The notes under the pieces were generated by a model. The model searched no databases. It saw only the letters and a list, made by a program, of their open reading frames with translations, and was not told the origin of the DNA. Of a DNA stretch of 64,000 bases, positions 9,860-21,873 are shown piece after piece. The translations under genes were made by a program, and so were the position numbers. Each line of letters opens with the position of its first letter. Positions within the stretch are counted from its first letter, which is position 1. Where the stretch lies: the NCBI RefSeq assembly GCF_019635935.1, contig NZ_JAHBYN010000001.1, positions 1,857,501 to 1,921,500 of the forward strand. The letters are read 5' to 3'. Source of the DNA: Parvibaculum sp. (lineage in GTDB: Bacteria; Pseudomonadota; Alphaproteobacteria; Parvibaculales; Parvibaculaceae).

Positions 9860-9923
9860 TCCGGCAGCGCTTCTCATGCGTAAATAGAACCGTCGGCAAA
9901 AAACGGCCGCGAACGGACGGAAG

Positions 9924-10559
9924 ATGAGCGATACCAGCACTGAAAAAACACATGCGGGCATGTCGGCCTCGCAATGGACCCGCATGGCGATCGAGCTCGG
10001 GCCGTTGGTGGTCTTCTTCCTGATGAACGCGCAGGCCGACCGGGTCTTCGGCAATCCCGAAGCGCAGAATATCTTCTACGCGACCGGCGCCTTCATGGTC
10101 GCGACCGTGATCTCGCTCTCCTATTCCTACGTGAAGTTCCGCCGCGTACCGACCATGCCGCTGGTTTCGGGCATCTTCATCATGGTGTTCGGCGCATTGA
10201 CGCTGTGGCTGCAGGATGACGAATTCATCAAGCTGAAGCCGACCATCGTCAACGCGCTGTTCGCGGCCGCCCTGCTTGGCGCCGCCGCGATGGGCCGGCC
10301 GGTGATGAAGCAGCTTTTCGACGGCGCCTTCGACCTCACCGACAAGGGCTGGATGGTGCTGACGGTACGCTGGGGCCTGTTCTTTATTTTTCTTGGGCTG
10401 GTCAACGAAGTGGTCTGGCGCAATTTCTCGACCGACTTCTGGGTCAGCTTCAAACTCTTCGGCGTGATGCCGATGACGCTGGTCTTCGGCATGGCGCAAA
10501 TACCGGTACTGACCAAATATGCGCGCGGACCCGACCCGGATGCGCAGCCCGCCGAATAA
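9924..10559 (+). CDS. yciB: Intracellular septation/inner-membrane protein YciB
   Basis: YciB (IspZ) is an integral membrane protein linked to cell-envelope integrity and septation; its biochemical role is unsettled. The 211-residue product has about five hydrophobic segments and conserved motifs: ELGPLVVFFLMNA, FIKLKPTIVNALFAAALL, WMVLTVRWGLFFIFLGLVNE and FKLFGVMPMT. A GGACGGAAG purine tract precedes the ATG. It is downstream of ftsY, a location common in alphaproteobacteria. Confidence 0.92.
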   Translation: MSDTSTEKTHAGMSASQWTRMAIELGPLVVFFLMNAQADRVFGNPEAQNIFYATGAFMVATVISLSYSYVKFRRVPTMPLVSGIFIMVFGALTLWLQDDEFIKLKPTIVNALFAAALLGAAAMGRPVMKQLFDGAFDLTDKGWMVLTVRWGLFFIFLGLVNEVVWRNFSTDFWVSFKLFGVMPMTLVFGMAQIPVLTKYARGPDPDAQPAE

Positions 10560-10565
10560 TCCTTC

Positions 10566-12212
10566 TCACGGGTGAATGCTGCGGTCTTTCGTTTCCGGCA
10601 CGAAGATCATGCCGACGACAAATGTGATCGCTGCGATGATGACCGGATACCAGAGCCCCGAATAGATGTTGCCGCTCGCCGCGACGATGGCAAAGGCGAC
10701 CGTCGGCAGAAAGCCACCGAACCATCCATTGCCGACGTGATAGGGGAGCGACAGCGACGTGTAGCGAATGCGCGTCGGGAAAAGTTCCACCAGCATCGCG
10801 GCGATGGGGCCGTAAACCATCGTCACATAAAGAACCAGCACGAAGAGAACCAGCACGACCATTGGTGTGTTGATGGCGTCGGGATCGGCGGACGCCGGGT
10901 AGCCGGCTTGCGCCAGCGCATCCGACAAAGCCGCATCGAATGCCGCCCGGGCCGAGCCGTCTTCATCGCCCGTCGCATCGAACGAGGCGACATGAATGTC
11001 GCCGACCGCGATATAGGCTGTCGCGCCGGCCTCGGCGCGTCTGTTGCTGTAGGGTATGCCGCGCCGGGCCAGCGCGCTTTTCGCGACATCGCAGGAGGTC
11101 GTGAAGGCGGCGGTGCCGACGGGGTTGAACTGGAACGAACATTCGCGCGCATCGGCGACGGTGACGACCGGCGACATGCGTTGCGCTTCCTCAAGCGCCG
11201 GGTTGGCGAAGTATGTCAAAGCGGAGAAGAGCGGGAAGTACGTCAACGCAGCCAGCAGGCAGCCCGCCATGATGATCGGCTTGCGTCCGATACGGTCGGA
11301 CAACGCGCCGAAAACGACGAAGAACGGCACACCGAGCAACAGCGCCACGCCGATCAGGATGTTGGCCATCTGTCCATCGACCTTCAGCACCTGCGTCAGG
11401 AAGAACAGCGCGTAGAACTGGCCCGTGTACCAGACGACTGCCTGCCCGGCGGTCAGGCCGATCAGTGCGATCAGCACAATCTTCAGGTTGCGCCACTCGC
11501 CGAAGCTCTCCTTCAGCGGCGCTTTCGACAATGTGCCCTCTTCCTTCATCTTCTGGAACAGCGGCGACTCGTTGAGCTTCAGCCGGATCCAGACCGAAAT
11601 GCCGAGAAGCACGATCGACAGCAGGAAAGGAATGCGCCAGCCCCAGCTTTCGAAGCTTTCCTTGTCCATCGACAGGCGGCAGGTGAGGATGACAAGCAGC
11701 GACAGGAAGAGCCCGAGCGTCGCCGTCGTCTGGATCCATGCCGTATAGCTTCCGCGCTTCGCATGCGGCGCATGCTCGGCGACATAGATCGCCGCCCCGC
11801 CATATTCCCCGCCAAGCGCCAGCCCCTGCAGCAGGCGCAGCCCGATCAGGATCGCCGGCGCGGCAAAGCCGATCGTCGCATAATTGGGCAGCAGGCCGAC
11901 GATGAACGTCGCCACGCCCATGATGACGATCGTGATCAGAAACGTGTACTTACGGCCGACGAGGTCGCCGAGCCGCCCGAAGAAAATGGCGCCGAAGGGC
12001 CTGACGGCAAAGCCGGCGGCAAAGGCCAGCAGCGCGAAGATGAAGCCCGCCGTCGGGTTGACGCCCGAAAAGAACTGCACCGAGATGATCGCGGCGAGCG
12101 ATCCGTAGAGGTAGAAATCGTACCACTCGAAAACCGTTCCGAGCGACGAGGCGAAAATCACCCGCCGCTCCTCGCGCGTCATACGCCCGTTACCCGCCGC
12201 CGCTTCAGCCAT
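10566..12212 (-). CDS. MFS transporter, metabolite:H+ symporter type, with a large loop
   Basis: This is a 12-helix major facilitator of the MHS (proline/ketoglutarate/shikimate) subfamily: FEWYDFYLYGSLA in helix 1, RPFGAIFFGRLGDLVGRK between helices 2 and 3, GLALGGEYGGAA, and VELFPTRIRYTSLSLPYH near helix 11. I start at the ATG at 12212 (548 residues). An extra soluble stretch of about 113 residues (336-450) with two cysteines interrupts the C-terminal half, between DRIGRK-helix and the last helices. I recall similar insertions in other proteobacterial MHS proteins, so it is probably a recognisable subgroup. Substrate unknown; likely a carboxylate or osmolyte. Confidence 0.88.
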   Translation of the reverse strand: MAEAAAGNGRMTREERRVIFASSLGTVFEWYDFYLYGSLAAIISVQFFSGVNPTAGFIFALLAFAAGFAVRPFGAIFFGRLGDLVGRKYTFLITIVIMGVATFIVGLLPNYATIGFAAPAILIGLRLLQGLALGGEYGGAAIYVAEHAPHAKRGSYTAWIQTTATLGLFLSLLVILTCRLSMDKESFESWGWRIPFLLSIVLLGISVWIRLKLNESPLFQKMKEEGTLSKAPLKESFGEWRNLKIVLIALIGLTAGQAVVWYTGQFYALFFLTQVLKVDGQMANILIGVALLLGVPFFVVFGALSDRIGRKPIIMAGCLLAALTYFPLFSALTYFANPALEEAQRMSPVVTVADARECSFQFNPVGTAAFTTSCDVAKSALARRGIPYSNRRAEAGATAYIAVGDIHVASFDATGDEDGSARAAFDAALSDALAQAGYPASADPDAINTPMVVLVLFVLVLYVTMVYGPIAAMLVELFPTRIRYTSLSLPYHVGNGWFGGFLPTVAFAIVAASGNIYSGLWYPVIIAAITFVVGMIFVPETKDRSIHP

Positions 12213-12277
12213 GCCCCGATCCCGTGTTCCGCGCCCCGGTTTTATGGCGAGAGAATGCCGCGAATGGCGCCGCTGCG

Positions 12278-12886
12278 CTAGCGGGGCCGCCGCGGAAACA
12301 GATTCCCCGTTTCGCCTTCCGGATTGGAGAATGGCATGATCGAGGGCTGACCTTCGATCGACCGGTATTGCGTCAACGCCCAGTGGACGCTGGGGAAAGC
12401 AAGTTCTTCCCACGGAATTTCGTCCCAGGAGAAGAGCGCGACCTCCAGGCTTTCCTCGCCCGCCGAAAAGGACGGGTCGGCAAGCTCGGCGCGGTACATC
12501 AACTGCACCTGCGCGATGCGCGGGATCGAATAGACGGCGAGCAGATCCTTCAGCACGATCTCCGCATTGGCCTCTTCCCGCGCCTCGCGCCGCGCACCTT
12601 CCTCCGCCGTTTCACCTTGTTCCATAAATCCGGCGGGCAGCGTCCAGAAGCCTTTGCGTGGCTCGATGGCGCGGCGGCACATCAGGATGCGGCCTTCAAA
12701 CGACACAACCGAGCCGACCACTACCTTCGGGTTCACATAATGGATGAAGCCGCAGCGGTCGCAGATATCGCGCGGCAAATTGTCCCCGGTTGGTACGCGG
12801 CGGCTGAATGCCGGATCGTGTTCGGCGCCGGGTTCTCGCGGCGCCGGGACGCTGTCCGAACCGCCCATTTTCGTCAAATTCGTCAT
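12278..12886 (-). CDS. Nudix hydrolase
   Basis: Nudix enzymes hydrolyse nucleoside diphosphates linked to another moiety. The 202-residue protein has a nearly canonical Nudix box ([20 protein letters not shown]) around residues 100-120, preceded by a degenerate half zinc ribbon ([13 protein letters not shown]). The C-terminal part ([20 protein letters not shown]) is typical of the NUDT/NudC-like group acting on NADH or ADP-ribose-type substrates. I start at the ATG at 12886; the open frame continues upstream without homology. It is the only gene between the MFS transporter and the MarR regulator. Confidence 0.88.
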   Translation of the reverse strand: MTNLTKMGGSDSVPAPREPGAEHDPAFSRRVPTGDNLPRDICDRCGFIHYVNPKVVVGSVVSFEGRILMCRRAIEPRKGFWTLPAGFMEQGETAEEGARREAREEANAEIVLKDLLAVYSIPRIAQVQLMYRAELADPSFSAGEESLEVALFSWDEIPWEELAFPSVHWALTQYRSIEGQPSIMPFSNPEGETGNLFPRRPR

Positions 12887-13293
12887 ATTGCAACTCTTTG
12901 ATCCGCCTACGGAAGTAAGCTTTGTTGGGCCCGCGCCCGCCATTCGGGTGGAAAATTTTCGAAACCTGTCGCTCCGCCAGACCGCGGACGGCGCCGACCG
13001 TCCGCGCACAGACCTATCGCCGTTTTCGAATTTTCTTCTTTTTTCATGGCCCGGTTCCTCTTGCAAGACAGGGCCTTGCGGGTGCATATGAAGATAGTGC
13101 GGCGCGCCCGGCAATGCCACAAAGCAGCGGGCGGCGCGCCCGAACCGTTTTCTCCATGCGGCGGGAGACCCGTCCGACCGGAAACATCCCGCCCGGAAAA
13201 ATTCCGCAAGGACCGGAACCCGCGAAATTCAACCCCCCGATATTCGGATACACGCGTATCGAATAGCTCCACAGGACACCAGAGGACAGACGA
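12887..13293. other. 407-base intergenic region between nudix and marR
   Basis: This holds the divergent promoters of the Nudix gene and the MarR regulator. A 12-base GC-rich direct repeat (GCGGCGCGCCCG) occurs near 13100 and 13131. Small open frames here have no homology I recognise and appear to be GC-rich chance frames. Confidence 0.5.
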
Positions 13294-13848
13294 ATGGCAG
13301 CCAGAAAGTCGACCGGAAGTTTCGATCTCGAGAGCTCATTGAGCCATCTGCTGCGTCGCGCGCAGCAATTCGCCTACGACCAGTTCGTTCAGCAGATGGG
13401 CGGAAACGCGCTGACGCCGCGTCAGTTCATCGTGCTGTTTGCGGTCGAGGAAGAAGAAGGCCTGAGCCAGACCGATCTCGTCAACCGCACCGGCATCGAC
13501 CGTTCGACGCTGGCCGACATGATCAGCCGCATGATCAAGAACGGTCTTCTTGCCCGCCGCCGCACCGCCGAAGACGCGCGCGCCAACGCCGTCCGCCTTA
13601 CCGCCGCCGGCCGCCGCGCGCTGAAAGGCGCGATGCCCAAGGCGCTCGCCGCCGAGAGGGCGCTGCTCGAAGCGCTGCCGAAATCCGTGCAGTCGGATCT
13701 GTTGAAGGCGCTCGGCCACCTCAACAGCGCCATCGAAGGCATGAAAGCGGAAGAAGCGGAGCCGAAGAAGCCGGCAAAGCGCGCCACCCGCAAGCCCGCC
13801 CGAAAGACGGCGGCAAAAAAGCCGGCCGCCCGCCGCAAGAAGAGCTGA
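13294..13848 (+). CDS. MarR-family regulator with a histone H1-like basic tail
   Basis: The first about 148 residues form a MarR winged helix: LTPRQFIVLFAVEEEEGLSQTD, then the recognition region LVNRTGIDRSTLADMISRM and the wing LLARRRTAEDARANAVRLT. From about residue 157 to 184 the protein is a Lys/Arg/Ala/Pro tail (AKRATRKPARKTAAKKPA) with no acidic residue, resembling histone H1 or AlgP tails. The tail would add non-specific DNA affinity (inference). A GAGGA ribosome site precedes the ATG. It is convergent with ccmG (3 bases between stops). The regulated genes are unknown; the Nudix gene is divergent from it. The nearby aconitase has a much longer extension of the same type. Confidence 0.9.
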   Translation: MAARKSTGSFDLESSLSHLLRRAQQFAYDQFVQQMGGNALTPRQFIVLFAVEEEEGLSQTDLVNRTGIDRSTLADMISRMIKNGLLARRRTAEDARANAVRLTAAGRRALKGAMPKALAAERALLEALPKSVQSDLLKALGHLNSAIEGMKAEEAEPKKPAKRATRKPARKTAAKKPAARRKKS

Positions 13849-13851
13849 ACC

Positions 13852-14418
13852 TCAGTTGCCGGGCGGTGCGGCATGCCGTGCCGCCCGCAACGCAGGTAAG
13901 ATCTCCCCGGCAATCGCCTCGGGCGTCACTTCGCCGACATGCTTGAGCGCGATGCGCCCATTGCCGTCGACGACATAAGTCTCCGGCACGCCGTAAACGC
14001 CCCATTCGATCGAAGCCCGCCCCGCCGCATCGCGACCGATGCGATCGAAGGGATTGCCGAACTCGGCGAGAAAACGACGCGCGGCCGCGGGGTCGTCCTT
14101 GTAATTGATGCCGTAGAGCGGCACATCGGCAAGCCGTCGAAGTTCGACCAGCAACGGCATTTCGGTCCGGCAGGGAATGCACCACGAGCCCCAGACATTG
14201 ACGATGACCGGCGTACCCGCGCCGAAATCGGCCGTTGCGAGACCCGGCATGTCGAGCCCCGGAACCGGCGGAAGCTCGAACTCGGGCACATAACGCCCGA
14301 TCAGCGCCGATGGAACGCGCGAGGGATCGCCGCGATAAATCGCGACGAAGAAAAATCCGGCAAGCAGCAGAAAGATGGCGACGGGCACCAGGGCTGCAAG
14401 TCTGAACGGCACTTTCAC
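13852..14418 (-). CDS. ccmG: Cytochrome c maturation thioredoxin CcmG/DsbE
   Basis: CcmG reduces apocytochrome c or its partner CcmH in the periplasm before haem attachment. A single N-terminal membrane anchor (residues 7-28) is followed by a thioredoxin fold with C80-I-P-C83 in WGSWCIPCRTEMP. The GVYGVPETYVVD segment carries the conserved cis-Pro. It is the last gene of the ccmABCDG operon and overlaps ccmD by 4 bases. The 188-residue length is normal. Confidence 0.93.
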   Translation of the reverse strand: MKVPFRLAALVPVAIFLLLAGFFFVAIYRGDPSRVPSALIGRYVPEFELPPVPGLDMPGLATADFGAGTPVIVNVWGSWCIPCRTEMPLLVELRRLADVPLYGINYKDDPAAARRFLAEFGNPFDRIGRDAAGRASIEWGVYGVPETYVVDGNGRIALKHVGEVTPEAIAGEILPALRAARHAAPPGN

Positions 14419-14609
14419 CGGTCCTGTTCCGGACGCGCGGCGCGGCGGACGCGCCCGCCAGCCTCGCCTTCAAGTGCCTCGACCAGCCGCGCCTGCCGCC
14501 GGTAGTCGGCGATGCTGTGGACAGCAAGCGCCAGCGGCACGACAACCCCAAGCGCATAGACCGTCCAGACATAGGCCGCATAACCGCCCATATGGAAAAA
14601 TTCTTCCAC
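14415..14609 (-). CDS. ccmD: Haem exporter protein CcmD
   Basis: CcmD is a small single-pass protein that helps release holo-CcmE from CcmABC. The 64-residue product has the typical start MEEFFHMGGYAAYVWTVYAL and one helix (residues 11-33), followed by a basic cytoplasmic segment RRQARLVEALE. It lies between ccmC (3 bases upstream) and ccmG (overlap). Confidence 0.9.
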   Translation of the reverse strand: MEEFFHMGGYAAYVWTVYALGVVVPLALAVHSIADYRRQARLVEALEGEAGGRVRRAARPEQDR

Positions 14610-14612
14610 AGT

Positions 14613-15380
14613 TCAATCCTCCGCGCCTGCGGCGGCGCGGGCCAGCCGCAACGTCCGCACGCGATGACGCAATATCTCCGCCCGCATGCGCACAAGCAGC
14701 AGCGTCACGAAGAAGAACGTGAAACCGAGCGCCATCAGCGCCAGAGGCAACAGCATTTCCGGCGCAATCGTCGGTCCGTCCATGCGGAACACGGAGGCCG
14801 GTTGATGCAGCGTGTTCCACCAGACGACCGAGTAGCGAATGATCGGCACATTGATCGCGCCGACCAGCGCCAGCACCGCGGCCGCGCGCGCCGCGCGCGC
14901 CGGCTCTTCGATGGCCGCCCAGAGCGCCATGTAGCCGAGATAGAGAAAAAACAGGATCAGCACAGATGTCAGCCGCGCGTCCCACACCCACCAGGCGCCC
15001 CACATCGGCTTGCCCCACAACGCGCCGGTAACCAGCGCAAGGAAGGTGAAGGCGGCACCGATGGGCGCGGCGGATTTCGCACAGAGATCGGCCAGCGGAT
15101 GGCGAAAGATCAGTGCCACGGCGGAGGCGGCCGCCATCAGCGAATAGCCGAACATCGCAAGCCACGCCGACGGCACATGCACATACATGATGCGCACCGT
15201 TTCGCCTTGCTGATAATCCGGCGGCGAGGCGACGAGTGCGTAGTAAAGGCCAATGCAGAGAAGCCCGAGCGAAACCACCCATAATGGCGCAAGCAGCCGC
15301 GCCGACAGCGCCATGAAGCGCGCCGGATTGGCGAAGGCCTGAAGCCGCTGCGAGGCCGAAAGGCTTGTCATGGGGCTCAT
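14613..15380 (-). CDS. ccmC: Haem exporter/haem-handling protein CcmC
   Basis: CcmC presents haem to CcmE in the periplasm. The 255-residue protein has six predicted helices and the tryptophan-rich haem motif (MWGAWWVWDARLTS), flanked by the conserved histidines in MYVHVPSAW and NTLHQPAS. It is in the order ccmA-B-C-D-G on the minus strand. The CcmE, F and H genes are not in this window and must lie elsewhere. Confidence 0.95.
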   Translation of the reverse strand: MSPMTSLSASQRLQAFANPARFMALSARLLAPLWVVSLGLLCIGLYYALVASPPDYQQGETVRIMYVHVPSAWLAMFGYSLMAAASAVALIFRHPLADLCAKSAAPIGAAFTFLALVTGALWGKPMWGAWWVWDARLTSVLILFFLYLGYMALWAAIEEPARAARAAAVLALVGAINVPIIRYSVVWWNTLHQPASVFRMDGPTIAPEMLLPLALMALGFTFFFVTLLLVRMRAEILRHRVRTLRLARAAAGAED

Positions 15381-15436
15381 TTAGCGTGTTGCCTCCGATG
15401 AGGGCAAGGTGCGGGCGCCTGCCATTTTGCCGCGTA

Positions 15437-16114
15437 TCAACGGAGATTGGCGCGCAATGCCGCCGCCGCCGCAACCGGTCCGAGAACGAGGCTTGCCAGC
15501 GCAACGGCGCAAAGCAACGTCAGGCTCTGCCCGGCGACGCCGTCCGGGAAGCCGAAAAGCGCCGCCCGCGCCGCCGCGACGCCGAAAATCAGCACGGGAA
15601 TATAGAAGGGCAGCACCAGCAGCGAGGCGAGCAGGCCACCGCGCCGGATGCCGACCGTCAGGCCGGCGCCGATGATGCCGAGAAAACTCAAGGCGGGCGC
15701 ACCGGCAAGCATCGCAAGCATCAGCGCCGGAAACGCCGAGACCTCCAGATTGAGCATCAGCCCGAGCAGCGGCGCCGCGACGACCAGCGGCAATCCGGTC
15801 GTCAGGAAATGGCCGGTCGCCTTGGCGGCCGCGACGAGTTCCAGCGGCAGCCGCCCCATCGCCAGCAGATCGAGCGACCCGTCCTCGTAATCCGCCTGGA
15901 AGAGCCGGTCGAGCGTCAGCAGGGACGAGAGCAGCAACGCCACCCACAACATGCCCGGCGCAATCCGCGCGAGGAGGTTGAGATCGGGGCCGACGCCGAG
16001 CGGCACCACCGCAACGACGACCAGAAAAAAGAACACCGCCATGCCACCACCGCCGCCGATGCGCGCGGCAAGCCGGAGGTCGCGGCCGATCAGGGCGAAA
16101 AAGGCGCGGGTCAT
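15437..16114 (-). CDS. ccmB: Haem exporter ABC permease CcmB
   Basis: CcmB is the six-helix membrane subunit of the CcmAB ATPase, needed to free holo-CcmE from CcmC. I start at the ATG at 16114 (225 residues, MTRAFFALIGRDLRLAAR), which overlaps the ccmA stop by 4 bases. Family segments seen are WVALLLSSLLTLDRLFQADYEDGSLDLL and LVLPFYIPVLIFG, given here in part. The very Gly-rich start of helix 1 (RIGGGGGMAVFFFL) is unusual but in frame. Confidence 0.92.
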   Translation of the reverse strand: MTRAFFALIGRDLRLAARIGGGGGMAVFFFLVVVAVVPLGVGPDLNLLARIAPGMLWVALLLSSLLTLDRLFQADYEDGSLDLLAMGRLPLELVAAAKATGHFLTTGLPLVVAAPLLGLMLNLEVSAFPALMLAMLAGAPALSFLGIIGAGLTVGIRRGGLLASLLVLPFYIPVLIFGVAAARAALFGFPDGVAGQSLTLLCAVALASLVLGPVAAAAALRANLR

Positions 16115-16740
16115 GCTGCCGCCTCCGCCCCGAGACGCAGCGTCTGCGCCCCGGCAAGTCCGAGATCGAGATGCGTGGCGCCGACAATGATGCCGCCACC
16201 GGCAAGATGCGCCCGCATGACGGCGCCGAGCCGTTCGATGCTTGCGGCATCGAGCGCAACCGTCGGTTCGTCGAGCAGCCAGATCGGGCGCGGCGTCGCG
16301 ACGAAACGCGCCAGCGCCAGCCGGCGCTTTTGTCCGGCCGACAGATAGCCGACCGGAAGATCGGCAAGTGGCGCGAGCCCCATGCTCTCGAGCGCGGCCG
16401 GAACATTTGCAGCCGCGTCGCCCCCCAGCCACGCCGCCCAGAAACGCAACGTCTCGACAACCGTCATCGCCGGCTTCAATGCATCGAGATGGCCGAGATA
16501 ATGTGCCTGTTCGGCCAGCGTCAGCTCGGGATCGCCGCCTTCCAGCGCAAACGTGCCCGACGCAATATCGAGCAGACCGGCGGCCTGCCGGAGCAGGCTC
16601 GACTTGCCGCTGCCGTTGGGCCCGGTCAGCACCAGCGCCGCGCCCGCCGCGACTGAAAAGGACAGGCCCTCAAAAACGATCCGGCCGCCTCGCACGCAGG
16701 CAAGGTTCGATGCCGTGAGCCGCAAGTCAGATGTCGTCAA
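16111..16740 (-). CDS. ccmA: Haem exporter ATP-binding protein CcmA
   Basis: CcmA is the ATPase of the CcmAB complex. All ABC motifs are present: Walker A GPNGSGKSS, signature YLSAGQKRRLALAR, Walker B IWLLDEPT and the switch His in GATHLDL. I infer a TTG start at 16740, giving 209 residues, the family length, with a 14-base overlap with the end of the crotonase gene. The open frame extends much further upstream only because of GC bias. A second TTG at 16725 is possible. Confidence 0.9.
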   Translation of the reverse strand: MTTSDLRLTASNLACVRGGRIVFEGLSFSVAAGAALVLTGPNGSGKSSLLRQAAGLLDIASGTFALEGGDPELTLAEQAHYLGHLDALKPAMTVVETLRFWAAWLGGDAAANVPAALESMGLAPLADLPVGYLSAGQKRRLALARFVATPRPIWLLDEPTVALDAASIERLGAVMRAHLAGGGIIVGATHLDLGLAGAQTLRLGAEAAA

Positions 16741-17530
16741 AACTTCCGCCCCGTCCCTTGCCGGCCGCGAAGCGGGCCGCCCCTTTTTGCGTTTCGCCGG
16801 ACGCCAGCACCTTGCGCCCGTGCTCGAACTCGTTGGCAAAGGCGAGATCGTAGGGAAGATCCCATTGCTCATAGGCCGACATACGGTCATTGCGCAGGCA
16901 GAGCTGCGGAAAACGCGAAATCTCGAGCGCCAGCTGTTCGGCCTCCGCGCGCGCCCGGCCCTTCGGCACGACACGATTGGCAAGCCCCATCTGCAACGCC
17001 TCCTCGGCGCCGACGCCGCGTCCGGTCAGGATCAGGTCAATCGCGCGGGCGTGGCCGATCAGACGCGGCAGGCGGATCGTTCCGCCATCGATCAGCGGCA
17101 CACCCCAGCGCCGGCAGAAAACACCCATCACCGCGTCTTCTTCCACCACGCGCATGTCGCACCAGAGCGCGAGCTCGAGCCCGCCAGCCACCGCATAGCC
17201 GGCAATGGCGCCGATAACCGGTTTGTTGAGAATCATTCGCGACGGACCCATCGGCCCGTCATCGGCAAGGCGGCTGAAACCGGCGCCGGTCGCGGGCGGC
17301 ACAACGCGATTGCCGCCCCCCGTCGAGACGGCCTTGAGATCGGCGCCCGCGCAGAAGGTTTGTTCCGCACCGCAGAACACGGCGACAAGCGCCGTCTCGT
17401 CCCGCTCGAATTCGAGGAAGGCGGCTGCAAGCCGCTCGGCGGCCGCGCGATCGACCGCGTTCTTCGCATGCGGACGGTTGAGGATCACGGTCGTCACCGG
17501 ACCGTTTTTCTCGACGATGACCTCTGTCAC
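16727..17530 (-). CDS. Enoyl-CoA hydratase/isomerase-family (crotonase) protein
   Basis: This is a 267-residue crotonase starting at a GTG at 17530, preceded by a GGGAGG ribosome site; an ATG at 17557 is also open. The oxyanion-hole segments are present (FCAGADLKAV, GAIAGYAVAGGLELAL). The first catalytic Glu (GGLELAL) is kept, but the second, normally in a PEI-type motif, reads VFCRRWGVPLIDGG, characteristic of a widespread crotonase subgroup of uncertain reaction. It overlaps ccmA and so probably heads the ccm operon, although it has no known link to cytochrome c maturation. Confidence 0.88.
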   Translation of the reverse strand: MTEVIVEKNGPVTTVILNRPHAKNAVDRAAAERLAAAFLEFERDETALVAVFCGAEQTFCAGADLKAVSTGGGNRVVPPATGAGFSRLADDGPMGPSRMILNKPVIGAIAGYAVAGGLELALWCDMRVVEEDAVMGVFCRRWGVPLIDGGTIRLPRLIGHARAIDLILTGRGVGAEEALQMGLANRVVPKGRARAEAEQLALEISRFPQLCLRNDRMSAYEQWDLPYDLAFANEFEHGRKVLASGETQKGAARFAAGKGRGGSFDDI

Positions 17531-17764
17531 ACACGCCCTCCCGCTATTCCGTTTCAACGCCGGTTATCATGGCTTAAGCACACGGCCGAGCATGGTCAAT
17601 CCGGATGAAAGTCATTATAGTCCGCCGCGACAAGCATATAGGTTCCAGGCACAAAAGCGGCGGCGAAATCGGTTTTGACGCACGCGCGGTTTCCCCGCGC
17701 GGGCGGCGCCAGCACCCCCGCCCTTTTCCCGCCTGAACCGGCGCAGCATCGAGGACCAATACAG

Positions 17765-21004
<3,240 letters not shown>

Positions 21005-21022
21005 CCGGCAAATCAACCAGCG

Positions 21023-21052
21023 AAAAGGGCGCTCCCCGGAGCGCCCTTTTTT
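21023..21052 (+). terminator. Intrinsic terminator of acnA
   Basis: A 12-base stem (21023-21034 with 21039-21050) closes a four-base loop and runs into a T-tract, 19 bases after the aconitase stop. Confidence 0.9.
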
Positions 21053-21126
21053 GTTGCCTCACCGCATCGTGACTCGCCTGTGTGCGAAAGCCCGACCTAT
21101 CCTCAAGGCCGAAGGAGAGAACCCTC

Positions 21127-21873
21127 ATGCTGTTGCGCCTCGTGATCGCGCTTGCGCTCGGCCTGTCGCTCGCATCCGCCGCCCGCGCCGACACGCGCCC
21201 GGTGGTGGTCGAACTTTTCACGAGTCAGGGCTGCTCGTCCTGCCCCAGGGCCGATGCCTATCTGCGCGAACTCGCGGGGCGCGACGACGTGATCGCGCTT
21301 TCCTTCGCGGTCGACTACTGGGACTTCCTCGGCTGGAAAGACACGCTGGCAAGCCCCGCCTTCACCAAACGCCAGCGCGCCTATGCGAAGACGCTGGGAC
21401 TTTCCGGCGTCTATACCCCGCAGATCGTCGTCGACGGCGTCGCCGAGGGCGTGGGCAGCCGGCGCGCTGAAATCGAGGAGCATATCGCCGAACAAGGTGC
21501 GACACCGCTGCCGGTTCCCTTGCACTTCACCGACGACGGCACCGCGCTGACGCTCCATGTCGGAGCGGGCGCCAAACCGGAGCGCGCCGCCACGCTTTGG
21601 CTGGTGCGCTATGCAAAAGAGGAAACCGTCGAAATCCGGCGCGGCGAGAACCGCGGCAAGACCATGACCTACACACATGCGGTGCGCGGGCTGATGCCGG
21701 TCGGTATGTGGGACGGGAGCGCCACGACGGTGACGCTGCCGAAGACGGAGATGCTGATGCAGGGTTATGAAGGCTGCGTCGCGCTGCTGCAGATGCGCGA
21801 CGGCGGACCCATTCTCGGCGCGGCGCGCATCGATCTTGCCGCCGCCGTGGAAGCGGAAGCGCCGGCGCGCTAG
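21127..21873 (+). CDS. DUF1223 secreted thioredoxin-fold protein
   Basis: The 248-residue protein starts at the ATG at 21127, after a GGAGAG site. It has a Sec signal peptide (MLLRLVIALALGLSLASAARA) cut near residue 21, so it should be periplasmic. The mature N-terminus VVVELFTSQGCSSCPRAD is the DUF1223 signature with a CxxC in a thioredoxin-like fold. The family is common beside acnA in alphaproteobacteria but its function is unknown; a redox or envelope role is plausible. Its stop overlaps the convergent DUF4340 gene by 4 bases. Confidence 0.88.
   Translation: MLLRLVIALALGLSLASAARADTRPVVVELFTSQGCSSCPRADAYLRELAGRDDVIALSFAVDYWDFLGWKDTLASPAFTKRQRAYAKTLGLSGVYTPQIVVDGVAEGVGSRRAEIEEHIAEQGATPLPVPLHFTDDGTALTLHVGAGAKPERAATLWLVRYAKEETVEIRRGENRGKTMTYTHAVRGLMPVGMWDGSATTVTLPKTEMLMQGYEGCVALLQMRDGGPILGAARIDLAAAVEAEAPAR

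Noticed and set aside
13044..13266. Small open frames between the Nudix and MarR genes
   Set aside because: Several overlapping frames on both strands with no ribosome site, no homology and biased composition; chance frames.
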